A stretch of DNA of 64,000 nucleotides from Cornus controversa (Eukaryota > Streptophyta > Magnoliopsida > Cornales > Cornaceae): assembly GCA_026545225.1 (NCBI GenBank), contig CM048846.1, positions 57,788,270 to 57,852,269 on the forward strand, given 5' to 3'. Shown here piece by piece: positions 31,883 through 43,856 of this stretch (positions are counted from its first letter, which is position 1; each line of letters begins with the position of its first letter). The notes under the pieces were generated by a model that was not told where the DNA came from, made no database searches, and saw only the letters and a program-made list of their open reading frames with translations. The position numbers and the translations under genes were made by a program.

Positions 31883-32661
31883 GGCTTCGTTTGGATTGAG
31901 GGATTTGAAAGGATAAGGAGAGAAAAGAAAGGAGAGGATAGGGGATGTTGTGTTTGGGTGAGTATTTTTAAAAGAAAAGAAAGGATAAGGAGGCATAACA
32001 ATCCCTCCTTATCCCTCAATTGCAATCCTTCCAAAAATGAGAAAATTGGGAGAGAAAGGATTGGAACTTAAGTATAAGTTTTATAATACCAAAATTGACC
32101 TCAATATTTTAACACATAAAATTCTTATACTCTTCCATAAACCCTTCATTACCGATGTTACTGAAGTCGCACATCACAGCCCAGTTGTTTTTGCTTGTGG
32201 GATACTCACAGCCTAGTTGTTGAGTACGTTTTTGGCTTATCTAAGCAAGCTTCATCAAACTGAGTTTGTGGGCAAGCTTGTAGATATTGGGTTATCATCC
32301 TCAAGTGAAACACTTTCATTTGCAGAACAGATGAGGAAAAAGGCGAGTTAAGAAACGGACTTATGAGGATGAGGATTTTGAGTCATAGGAAGAAATATTG
32401 CAAGACCGGAGAGAGGGAGCAGTTAATGAACAATATTTATATTGATATGAATTTTTAAGTAAAAGGGTATGTTAGTAATTTGGTTGTTATCCTTTCTTTT
32501 CTTTTCTCTATCCAAACAAAAATACTATCTTTTCCTTTCTTTTCTCTCCTGTTTATCCAAACATGAATAGAGGTTATTGCTATCTTCTCCTTTCCTCTCC
32601 TTTCTCTCATAACTAATGTTATCCTCTCATTTCTTTTCTCTCCACTTTATCTAAACGGACC
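31883..32661. mobile_element. Tourist (PIF/Harbinger)-like MITE, 779 bp
   Basis: The left end GGCTTCGTTTGGATTGAGG and inverted right end GGTCCGTTTAGATAAAGTGG are imperfect inverted repeats of the G(N)TTTGG kind. Both flanks are ataa (31879-31882 and 32662-32665), including the TAA typical of this superfamily. Both arms are purine- or pyrimidine-rich (about 31900-32000 and 32490-32640) and complementary. No transposase. Confidence 0.7.
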
Positions 32662-33228
32662 ATAAGTGACAAAAATTTAAATAGTGTTTGATCAAAGTGG
32701 TGTTAGACTACCACTAGGGACAATTGTGAGAAAATTTAAAGAGTGCTTGATAAAATGTCATAATGAAACCTTAGTTTTCACCAACTGTTTGAACAAATGC
32801 CAACATGAGTGATAAGGCAATGTAATTGTAGGAGACTAAAATGAGCTGCGAGACAAAATATGAAATTAAAAGGCAATGTAACAAACATAATTTAAAAGCT
32901 GTTGCTGAAAGTACTGAAATACCCTTGAACTTATAATGCACAGATATGCTTGAATGAGAACTAGTAAAATACAGCAGCCATCCAATACCATACAACAAAG
33001 ACTGCAATTATGAAAAAAGATGCCCTGGTTCAAAACAAAGGACTATAGCTCATACAATTACTTATATAAACACACATTGAGGGTTGCAGCCTACTATAAA
33101 GCAGTAATGAGCTTAACATGACATGATGCGGTAATGGACAAATAGAGCACTTTCACTTTAACGAATAGACTGCCAAAACATAAATTTTGACTTTAAAATT
33201 GGGCAAACATTCATAGGACAAACAAACA
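32662..33228 (-). repeat. Probable 3' LTR of the split copia element
   Basis: The - strand begins TGTTTGTCCTATGAATG at 33228, directly after a polypurine tract (GGGGGAGAT at 33229-33237 on the - strand). Its left border is not defined. No coding content. Confidence 0.5.
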
Positions 33229-33259
33229 ATCTCCCCCTTTTTCCTTTTATTGTCAAAAC

Positions 33260-36044
33260 TAATTAAAGTGATAAATTTAAGGATGTGATAAATAAAAACC
33301 TAGCCAAGAGATTAAAAACTTTTGTGCAAAGCTCCTGCAAAGACCTGTAGGCTTTCAAGGTCCATTTCTCCCCCTTTTTGACATTGAAAGTCAAAGGGCA
33401 GACATAGACTAATGAAATGCAACTAGTTAAAAGGGCAGCAATGCCTAATGAAACTCTTAAAATCTCAAATCTGGCTATTGGCAAAGATTTTGTCATAATA
33501 TCAGCTAATTGATCAGTAGTGGAGACTTATTCAATTTGAATCTCTCTTTTTTGCACATTGTATCTTAGAAAGTGATATTTGATATTAATATATTTGCTTC
33601 TACAGTGCAGGGTATGGTTCTTATTAATTGTTATGGCACTCTGGTTATCACACAAAACAATTGTAGGTAAGGAAATGTAATTCCTAGGTCTGCTAATGTT
33701 CATCTCATCCATAGAGCATAGGAGCAGGCCTGGGCAGCTGAGATATACTCAGCTTCTGAGTTGGACAAGGAGACTATGCCTTGGTTTTTACTTAGCCATG
33801 AGACTAAGTTGTTTCATAGCTGATAACAACACCTTGAGGTGTTTTTCCTGTCAACTATAGATCCTCCCCAATCAGCATTAGAGTATGTTACAATATTAAG
33901 TTATTTGGGGTAAGATTAATGGTGCCTTTAACATATCTCATGATCCTCTTTGCAACTCGGAGGTGAGAGGAAACCTGGCCAATATCATATCAATGTAAGC
34001 AATCTGAGATAGCCCCCAACATCCTTTTCTCCCGATTACATAAAAGCCTAATAGAAAGGATGTAACTAGTTTCTCCCAAGTCCTTCGTATCAAATTACCC
34101 AGATAACCAAATCTTAATCGATGATAATTCCCTTATATCATTGACAATGAGTAGAATATCATCCACATAAAGTATGAGAAAGATCCAACACCTTCTTGTA
34201 CACAAAATACTCATCGATATTTTAATCAAAACCAAATTATTTGATTGCATGATCAATCTGAATATCCCTGCTCTTGGATGCTTGCTTGAGTCCATAAATG
34301 AATCTCTACAACTTACACACTAGTTATTTCATATAGATATCCTCATCCAGATGGTCATTCAAGAATGTTATTTTGACTTCCATCTGCCATATCATATAGT
34401 TAATATGAGTTGTTATGGCTAAAAGAGTCTGAATAGATTTAAGCATGGCTACTGGTGAGAATGTCTCATAGTCAATCCTTCACCCTGAGTGAAGTCTTTA
34501 GCAACCAGCCTTGCTTTGAATGTCTTAACATTCCTATCTATTCCTCTTTCCCTTTTATAAACCCACTTGTATCCAATGGAATTTACCCCCAGCAGGTGGT
34601 TCTACAAGCTCACAGACCTTGCTAGAATACATAGATTCTAACTCTGATTTCATAAAAACTTACCATTTCTCTGCATCCACATCTGATGTAGCCTCTACGT
34701 AGCTTCCGGGATAACCTCGTAGGCTTCTCCCAAAAATATGTACCTCTCGGGTGGTTAGGAAACCCACCCATTATGCTAGGGCACTGGTATACCAGAAGAT
34801 GAAGGTGTAACAATGATAGGATCTTGTGTACTATCAATCTTAATCACTCTGTTTAGTAAAATCCACATGGGGTTCATTTAGAGAATTTGCCATCTTTTTC
34901 AAGACTATGTTACTTCTTAGTTTATAACTCATCATATAATCCTCCTCCAAGAATACAACATTGGTGCTAAGCAACACTTTTTGGTCCTCGAGATCATAAA
35001 ATAATCCACCCTTGGTTTCCTTCGGATAGCCCACAAATAGACACACCTCCAATCTCACTTCCAACTTAGTCGAAAGCCATTTCTACACATGTGTAGGGCA
35101 ACCCTAAATATAAAATTGCGTGAGACTAGGTCTTCTCCCTATGCAAAGCTTATAAGGGATCTTTGGTATCGAATTTGATGGACATGACTCAGAGTAGTGT
35201 AAGTAGCTGCATCCAAAGCTAAACCCCAAAAAAGATGAAGGTAAAGTCAAAAGGCTCAACATAGATATAACCATCTAAAGTAAAGCCATGTTTCTTCTTT
35301 CCTCTACACCATTTTGCTGAGGGTAGCCCAGTGTAGACAACTCACATATAATTTTCTCAGAAGTCATGTGGCTCTTAAATTGTCCCAAAAGATACTCTCC
35401 TCCTCTGTCAGACCAAAGTTGTTTGATTTGCTTACCCAACTTCCTCCTGACGTCATCCTGATACTCCCCAAACTTTTCAAAAGCATCAAACTTATGGTGC
35501 ATTAGGTAAATATATACAAACTAAGAGTAATCATCAGTAAAAGTAATAAAAAAACTCAAAACCTCCTCTTTCATGTACAGTTAAAAGGCCACATACGTTA
35601 ATATAAACCAACTACAATGGTTCTTCGGCTCTAAGTCCTTTGGTTGTAAAATGCCTCTTGGTCATCTTTCCCTCAATACATGATTCACATGTTGGCATGG
35701 GCTCCTTAACCACAACGGGTAATAAACCTCTTTTGACCAACCTTTGAATCCTATGTTGACGGATATAACCTAACCTTAGATGCACATAAACATTGAATTA
35801 AAAGAAACTATTTTCTTCTTGAGATTTAGATCTTTAAGCAATATTCAACTTATGATCATACAAATAATAATAGCTAGGAGTTATGATATATAAACCATCA
35901 ACCAACGCACCAGAAGCAATAAAATTTCCATTCAGCTAAACAAAAATAGCTTTTCCAAAATTAAAACATAGTTTTAGAAACAAGTGAAGAAATATAAATG
36001 AGATTCCTTTTGAGTTCCAGTGCATAAAGACATGCTTTCAACAT
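33260..36044 (-). pseudogene. copia pol: pre-integrase, integrase, RT, RNase H (decayed)
   Basis: From right to left on the - strand: pre-integrase finger with CESCIEGKM (about 35690), integrase core with LWSDRGGEYLLGQF and NGVEERRN (35275-35502; the second catalytic Asp is in WSDRGGEY), the post-core CLFVGYPKETKGGLFYDLED (34840-35064), RT with LYVDDILLIVNDI (about 34130-34180, catalytic DD) and RNase H with VLCDNQSAITI (33527-33712). Many stops and frame changes separate these; it cannot be translated as a whole. Confidence 0.85.
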
Positions 36045-37475
36045 TGATTCGTGTGTGAGTGTGACTCAATAAGTGTATCAATTAAAAATTACCACACTTC
36101 GCAATAGAACGAATTCCTTGCAGAATAGGGCTATCGAAAGGGGTGTCGAACCTCAGGGACTGTGGTCTGATTGAGTTGAATTGTTAGGACTAATTTTAAT
36201 TAAATTTAAGAGAAAATAATTTTGATTTTTATAACTAAATTAACTAATGAAGCGATTGAACAAAAGCAAGAAAAACTAAGAAGTGTAGAGAATATAAGAT
36301 AAGTCTAGGGTAATTGATTTCACCACTAACTTTACAATCCATGGTAAATTGAACTAATTATGGGGCATCATATTATGCATAAGTGGTGTCAGTGGCTACA
36401 AACTCACTTTCATCCATCAAGAAGATAACATATGATTAAGGCTAAGTCATGGACTATCTTCGATTGGCATGGGCCATCTGCCTAACTACTCTAATCTAAG
36501 GTGCAGTATGATTCATCTTCTCTAGGCATAATCCATCAAACCTTTTAATGATATATTCAGTGAAAACCATTGTGTAATAACCACTCTCATGATCACAGAA
36601 AACAAGAGGGACGAGTTCAATAACAACAATCAAGTATCTAAGATAAGCTAAGAAATCATTGAAACTGAATTTATAAGAGTTTTATTGCTCAATTCTATAA
36701 TAAGAATCCTCTAAATTACACAATCTATGAATGAATACAAAAATCCCCAATAATTAGAACAATCAAACCAGTGATGTTTAGTTAGGGCTCCATCAAAACC
36801 CTGGTGGCTGAACTAGCCGCTCATGATACGCCTTGTTCTCCAATGATTCTCCACTCTAAAAGCTCTTCAAAGCTGCTGCCAAGCCTCTCTAATACAGCCC
36901 CAATTCGTCACTATTAATAGCCAATAGAATACATCAAAGTCCTAATCCATTTAGGAATTAATTAGGTTTTCCCGCAGCACTAATCAGGTGGGTTTTTTCT
37001 GCTGACGTTTGGCCCAACTTTTGACCCACTAGAAGTCCGATTCACGAAATTTTCATGAAATACAAAAGTGTGCAGAATCAAATTTTGTTCAACCAATGTA
37101 AAAATTAAGTCGATTTGAGGCTCAAAAATAACACTTCTGGTCTATTTTCCAAAACGGGATTAAGATTGTATTATGCGTAGATTTGGGCTTCAGGCCCAAA
37201 ACCTTCTTAAGCAGCTGTAATTCTCTTGGACCTCTTCCTTTGGCTGATTTGAGTTGAAATAAATGGTTAAATGGATTTTCTTGATCTAGGCTTCATCTAA
37301 CCATCTTGGATGTCTTCTTTAAAAACCCAAAATTATGGTTTTAACTAAAATAATCATTAAGGCCTTGAAAATACAGAAAACACTAAAACAGAATAAAATA
37401 ACAAAATAATCTATCACTAAGAGAATAAAATACATAAGTTAAGAGGTTAGAATACGTAACATTCAACGCCTATCA
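36045..37475 (-). repeat. 3' LTR of the Athila-like element (1431 bp)
   Basis: Starts tgattcgtgtgtgag in + orientation and ends acgcctatca; pairs with 41994-43423 over its whole length. Confidence 0.95.
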
Positions 37476-37487
37476 CACCCCCAAAAT

Positions 37488-39954
37488 TACATATTGCTAG
37501 TCCCTTAGCAATAGAATAAAATAAAACTAAAATAAAGAAACTACTAAACATTAACTAAACTACCCAACTCCACTTTCGTGGGAGAAACGATTGCATTTAG
37601 CATATGCAACAAGCCTTTAAACCCCTAGGTTCCCCCTAGTGGACGAGTATAGTCTCGTGAGGGTTTCCAGAAATGTTACCCACAAACATTCAAAATTCTA
37701 TTTCAACATGAATTCAAGAAGAAGATTACAATACATTTTACAAACTTGTATTCAAGAATAATTTCAAATTTTCAAATTCCATAATTCAAATCAATGGTCC
37801 CCATGCATAATTCACATCAACATATCTTAAAGCAATCAACTCTAGCTCCCTCGTGTAAAGTGAACTAGTAGTCCTCTCATGTAGCATAACCAAGCTCTGA
37901 ATTTATTAAGGCACATACCCCTATAACTCACTAGCTCCCCTAATTGAAATCACACTTCCAAACATGAATACATGACTTTTTTTCTTTTCTTTTCTCATTC
38001 TTTTTTTTTTCATTGCTTTATTGGTTGTGCAATGTCTTGATCTATTAAGCTTTCTGAAAGATCCATGTAGCAAGCTTTCAGTCAGTGGCTCCCAAACCAG
38101 ATGGCTTTAGGGCACTAGGCTTTAAGATACCCCGAAGAACCTAATTACTCGAATTAGTCAGGCTACAAATCAAGACAACCAATGCTCATCTTTTCTCACC
38201 CTTTCACTTTTGACTCGAACACTCCGTGCTTCCTAAGGCATAGAGGGCCGGTTACTCATGAAAGAGATCAAATTGATTTGCTTAGTCATTACTTTTTTCT
38301 TTTTCTCTTTTTTTTTCTTTTTCATTGAAGTCAAGTAAACACATCATCTGTACTCATTCTCAAGAGATACTAATTAATATCAAAGCATATGTAACTCAAT
38401 AACTCAAAACCGAAGTTTAGACCCCATAAGATTATGCTAGTGTGTCTGTCCTTGTGAGGAAACTAAAACCAACTACCCCAAAACATGTCATTGCAAATCA
38501 TGATTAAAACCACTTAATTTAAACCATAGTTTCTAAAATTTAAAACATACTCAAAAATTGCAAGTTATGCACCCACATAAGGTACTAATCCCTTAAATAA
38601 TGTCAAAACATTTTATCTAAAAACAAAACAAAATAAAATAAAATAAGTAAACTAAGAAAAATAAATAAATAAAAATCCTAAAACAAGAAGAATTTCAGAA
38701 AAAATTTCCCAAATTGCAATAAAGCACAAAAATAAGGCATCGCCTCACCCCCAAACTTAAACTGTACATTGACCCCAATGTACACCCAACAAAAGCATAG
38801 AGAAGGGTAAGAACGAGAATACCAGGAATTCAGAGAATGAGTGCCAAGAAAATAGAGCACACCAAGTTGTATGAAGGCAATGCAAGCACACCCCCAAACT
38901 TGGATGTCACAACCTGTCAAAATAAACCACTATACCCCAAAGACCAAGTGAAATAATATGGGTGAAAATAAATATGAAATAGAAAAAAAAAATTTAAATG
39001 AAGATGAGAAAAAAAATAATATAAAAACTAAAATAAAGAAAATAAAAATAAAACTAAAACTAAAAATACAAAAGATAGTTACCTCCAAAAAATCAAGGAG
39101 AATGTGGTGTTAGAACATCTAAGTCAAGGCCAGAATGGAGCACCAAAATCAACCAACTAGTCCACAGTCAATGTGAAATGTCCTCCCCCAAGCTTGTAGC
39201 ACAAAACCCCTCAAAGAAATCCAATCAATTTTTCAAACAAAGTCTACTTCCTTGTGAAGAAGAAACTTGAGAAAATTGATCATTTAATGAGGATGGAGAA
39301 AAATAGATTGGAATGGATGATGATGGTGATTAATGATAATGATCAAGTAAGTGTATGGAAATAAAATTGGAAGATTTTAGAGTGTATGTTGATGTTGGAG
39401 AGGCACCAAGGCTTAAATTTTCCAAGTGGGAGCAATGAGGCATGAAAGGGGCATTTGAAGAAGCAAAATTACATCAGCTGGGCATGTGGGGGCTGGGGCG
39501 ATCAATCCCCCTTAGGCTGGGCGATCGATTGCCCAGCTAGTAGTCTCCTCTCTTTGCCAAATAATGGGGGCGATCAATCCCCCTTCAAAGGGGCGATCGA
39601 TCCCCCCTGCTAGAGCCTGTTGAGTCTCTATCGCCAAGGGTCTACCGGGAAGGGTATTTTTGGAGGGTCTATCGCTCAAGGTCGATCGAGACCTCTCTTT
39701 TTCACCTATTTTGAGTCCAAATACCTCAGTACACCTCTTGACATCCCCCGAAAGCAACTTATTACATCAAAAACTTAAAGAAAACACATTAAAACACACC
39801 TAATAATGGAAGAAAAATAAAGAAAAACATAAACTAAAAATTAAAAAAAATAAAATAAAAATAAAAGAAAACTAAAGAAATTAAAGGATAGAAATACATA
39901 CAAATCCTACATTTTAACGTCCATAGGCAACGATCATCGACCTCAATTGAAAGT
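37488..39954 (-). other. Non-coding internal region of the Athila-like element
   Basis: AT-rich with oligo-T and oligo-A runs (37980-38020, 38285-38325, 38620-38670, 38985-39070, 39785-39895). It contains the cluster of CGATCGAT words at 39497-39690. No pol motif was found in any frame, although this is where pol should be. Confidence 0.75.
39497..39690. repeat. Cluster of CGATCRAT palindromic words bordered by G and C runs
   Basis: GGGGCGATCAATCCCC near 39497-39510; a 22-bp near-palindrome at 39516-39537 (20 of 22 self-complementary, core GCGATCGATTGC); GGGGGCGATCAATCCCCC at 39566-39583; GGGGCGATCGATCCCC at 39590-39605; and a GGTC...GACC hairpin around TCGATCGAG at 39666-39693. Confidence 0.88.
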
Positions 39955-41731
39955 TCACCCAATGCCACATCTCTTGAGGAGATTTAATTTCGTCCTTCCT
40001 ATATGATCCTCACCTCCTTGTGCCGAACTCAAAGTGATCGGAATGGTCTCATTGGCTTGGAAAAATACATTTCTCTGCCTTGACGGAAGATGTTTCAATT
40101 CAACCCGTGGAGGAGACTCCAATGATGGCACTTGAGGAGTGGTAGAAAGAATATGCAATGGCTTGACCCTTGCAATGAACTTCTCAACATCTTGAGGTAG
40201 AGCAAATGAGTCAACCTCTTCCACATAATCATCAAAGTCATCCATGAAGAAACAATCACTCTCATCTAGAGGATTTTGAGTGGAATTAAAAATATTCAAT
40301 TTCACCTTAGGCTCATGAGAAATTTCAGTATTAGGACTCTTGAGCACTTATTCTTCTTCTTCCTTCTTCTCCCCCACCTTGTTGTCACTTATTTCTCCAC
40401 TTCTAAGAGTGGTGATGGCTTGAAATTGTTCATGGTGTGGGTTGCTCAAAGAAGAAACATTGTTAAGGACATGAACCCCTCTTGGGTTGGCAACTGGTTG
40501 GCTTGGTAGTTTCCCCTCTTCTCTTCTACTCAAGGCATTGATAAGTTGTCCAAACTGAGATTCTAGTTTGGCAATCGATGGAGAGTGAGAATAAACCAAT
40601 TGAACAGTGGATTGAACTGTTGCTGTAGTTACTTGCACTATCTCTACAATAGAGTCAAGCTTCTCAATTTTTTCTAGGACAATTATCACCTTGTCTTCAA
40701 TAACAGAAATTCTTTGTGCCATAGGAACTTGTTCTTGATATAATTGTGAAGGCACATAGTTCTGAGGTTGAAAATTGGGCTAAATTGTTGCCCCTTGCTC
40801 TTGTGGAAGATCAAAAAATTGCCCAAGTGAAGGACAATTATTCACATGTTGCATAGGACTCGAGCAAAAAGCACATGGCTCAAATATAGGAGGGTAAGAA
40901 GATGGATTAGGAACTTGAGTATCCGCCATGAGTTGCACCACTCTCTGTGCCACAACATCTACAATAGTAGACATAGCATCTGTAGAACCACTCTCAAAAA
41001 TACTATCAACCTTCCTTGTATTGGATGGTCTGCTCGAACGAGATGAAGACACATATTGCAAAGAATTGTCACTAAGATTCTCGAACAAAGTCCATGCTTC
41101 ATCTTCACTTTTTAACATAAAAGTGCCCCCACATGATACATCCACCATCTGTCGATTACCTTCAGTTAGCCCTTCATAGAAACACTGCACTAACTGCCAC
41201 ATTGGAACTTGATGATGAGGACACTTCCTAAGAAGGTCCTTGAATCTCTCCCATGTCTTATAAAATTGTTCCCCCTCAAATTGAGAGAAACCAGTGATAG
41301 CTCGTCTAAATTGATTGGTCCTCCCTATCGAAAAATATTTCTTCAAGAACTCATGTTGCATTTGAGTCCATGTAGTGATAGAGCTCGTCGGTAGAGATCT
41401 GAAGCATGGCCTTCTCCTTTAGAGAGAATGGAAAGAGTCGCATCCGAAAAGCATCTTCTGAGAAGTTATGAATTTTTGTTAATGAGCAAACTTCTATAAA
41501 TTCATCCAAGTGCTTGTACGGATCCTCATGAGTCAGCCCAAAGAAGGATGGCAACATCTGAATGATACTGGGCTTGATCTCATAGTTCTCTGCTGTGACA
41601 TTAGGCAATTGAAAATCAGCTGGTGAATTATAAGTCTCTGGGACATAGTAGTCTCTGAACAATCTCGCTTTTTCCACAACAGCATTAGGCACAATATTGT
41701 TGTCCTCATTATTACCACGCACACCATCCAT
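39955..41731 (-). pseudogene. Athila-type gag, with one frameshift and two in-frame stops
   Basis: The N-terminal part (41351-41731) has FQLPNVTAENYEIKPSIIQM and HLDEFIEVCSLTKI. The capsid core (40780-41361) has MQHEFLKKYFSIGRTNQFRR, FSQFEGEQFYKTWERFKDLL and VSCGGTFMLKSEDEAWTLFE, all standard for Athila. The two are joined by a frame change at about 41355. Further parts (40348-40755 and 39955-40347) stay in one frame, separated only by single stops at 40780 and 40348. A short cysteine motif (CAFCSSPMQHVNNCPS) lies near 40850. Gag would form the particle; with no pol it would depend on enzymes from other elements. Confidence 0.9.
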
Positions 41732-41970
41732 GATATCAATATTCTCTTCCTCTTGCTCAATGGTATGGTGATTGAAGTACCGAAAAAGAAAAAAAATAAA
41801 AATAAATTAGATTAGTAGCAAAAAAAAAATTTCTAAACTAAAAAATAAAATAAAACTAATTAGTAATTGAAAAGAAAACAAAAAAAATGAAAAAATAAAA
41901 GAAAAAAAAATTCATAAACTAAAAATTCAATTAGAACTAATTCTAAAAATCCAAACAATCAAATAGACAA

Positions 41971-41988
41971 TCCCCGGCAACGGCACCA
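41971..41988 (-). promoter_or_regulatory. PBS of the Athila-like element (tRNA-Asp type)
   Basis: The - strand reads TGGTGCCGTTGCCGGGGA, one base from the TGGCGCCGTTGCCGGGGA used by Athila-clade elements. It lies five bases inside the right LTR. Confidence 0.9.
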
Positions 41989-41993
41989 AAATT

Positions 41994-43423
41994 TGATTCG
42001 TGTGTGAGTGTGACTCAATAAGTGTATCAATTAAAAATTACCACACTTCGCAATAGAACGAATTCCTTGCAGAATAGGGCTATCGAAAGGGATGTCGAAC
42101 CTCAGGGATTGTGGTCTGATTGAGTTGAATTGTTAGGACTAATTCTAATTAAATTTAAGAGAAAATAATTCTAATTTTTATAACTAAATTAACTAATGAA
42201 GCAATTGAACAAAAGTAAGAAAAATTAAGGAGTGTAGAGAATATAAGATAAGTCTAGGGTAATTGATTTCACCACTAACTTTACAATCAATGGTAAATTG
42301 AACTAATTATGGGGCATCATATCATGCATAAGTGGTGTCGGTGGCTACAAGCTCACTTTCATCCGTCAAGAAGATAACATATGATTAAGGCTAAGTCATG
42401 GACTATCTTTGATTGGTATGGGCCATCTGCCTAACTACTCTAATCTAAGGTGCAGTATGGTTCATCTTCTCTAGGCATAATCCATCAAAGCTTTTAATGA
42501 TATATTCAGTGAAAATCATTGTGTAATAATCACTCTCATGATCACAAAAAATAAGAGGGACGAGTTCAATAACAACAATCAAGTATCTAAGACAAGATAA
42601 GAAATCATTGAAACTGAATTTATAAGAGTTTTATTGCTCAATTCTATAATAAGAATCCTCTAAATTACATAATCAATGAATGAATACAAAAATCCCCAAT
42701 AATTAGAACAATTAAACCAGTGATGTTTAGTTAGGGCTCCATCAAAACCCTGGTGGCTGAACTAGCCGCTCATGATACGCCTTGTTGTCCAATGATTCTC
42801 CACTCCAAAAGCTCTTCAAAGCTGCTGCCAAGCCTCTCCAATACAACCCCAATTCGTCACTATTAATAGCCAAGAGAATACATCAAAGTCCTAATCCAAT
42901 TAGGAATTAATTAGGTTTTCCCGCAACACTAATCAGGTGGGTTTTTCTTGCTGACATTCAGCCCAACTTTTGACCCACTAGAAGTCCGATTCACGAAATT
43001 TTCATGAAATACAAAAGTGTGCAGAATCAAATTTTGTTTAACTAACGCAAAAATTAAGTCAATTTGAGGCTCAGAAATAATACTTCTGGTCCATTGTCCA
43101 AAACGGGATTAAGACTGTATTATGCGCAGATTTGGGCTTCAAGCCCAAAACCTTCTTAAGCAGCTATAATTCTCTTGGACCTCTTCCTTTGGCTGATTTG
43201 AGTTGAAATAAATGGTTGAATGGATTTCCTTGATGTAGGCTTCATCTAACCATCTTGGATGTCTTCTTTAAAAGCCCAAAATCATGGTTTTAACTGAAAT
43301 AATCATTAAGGCCCTAAAAATACAGAAAACACTAAAACAGAGTAAAATAACAAAATAATCTATCACTAGGAGAATAAAATACATAATTTAGAGGCTAGAA
43401 TACGTAACATTCAACGCCTATCA
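41994..43423 (-). repeat. 5' LTR of the Athila-like element (1430 bp)
   Basis: Pairs with 36045-37475; same termini; flanked by PBS inside and TSD aacat outside. Confidence 0.95.
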
Positions 43424-43856
43424 AACATCAATCTACTCCCACTCTCTAAATGCAAGATCACCACTCCAACAAACTCTGGCCTGTAACCCTAGGTGTAGGT
43501 ATATCTCTTCCTCACTAAGCCATCGAGTCTCCTAGAACCCCTAAAATGAATTTTAAACATTATTAATGGCTCCAGAATCTACACACCCAGATTATGTAGA
43601 TTCAACCACAAAACATGCCTCAATGACAAATATATATTTCCCCTCATCATTTGCCTGAAGCTTGGGCCAATTCCTCTTTCGATGTCCTTTCTCTGCACAC
43701 TCATAGCACCCTTAGAGCCAGGCTTCATGACCTTCTTACTATTCTTCTTCTTTGATGCTCTATTTGGACCAGGCTCCATATGTTCCTTCTTTCATTTCTT
43801 TTCCCTATCTTTGGGCTTAGATCTAAATTTAGAAGGTCCAAATTGAGCAAAGAAAG
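43424..43856 (-). pseudogene. Middle piece of the split copia: gag C-terminus, zinc finger, protease start
   Basis: On the - strand: FFAQFGPSKFRSKPKDREKK, then KKEHMEPGPNRASKKKNSKK, a decayed CCHC knuckle (about 43680-43720, with Cys codons lost or shifted), and WVVESTTxG-type protease lead-in in broken frames. It connects in sense to gag at 53207-53505 and to pol at 36044. Confidence 0.7.

Larger units (their letters stand above)
36045..43423 (-). mobile_element. Athila-like LTR element with gag only (7379 bp), TSD aacat
   Basis: LTRs at 36045-37475 and 41994-43423 start TGATTCG and end CCTATCA. Flanking aacat is perfect (36040-36044 and 43424-43428). A hand count over the first 515 or so LTR bases gives about 18 differences (around 96.5% identity, mostly transitions). 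The PBS next to the right LTR is of tRNA-Asp type (41971-41988) and a PPT, TTTTGGGGGTG, lies next to the left LTR (37476-37487). Gag occupies 39955-41731. No protease, RT, RNase H or integrase exists between gag and the 3' LTR; about 2.5 kb there is non-coding. Confidence 0.92.

Noticed and set aside
39512..39757. 81-codon - strand frame rich in DRP
   Set aside because: It is only the translation of the GATCGAT word cluster.
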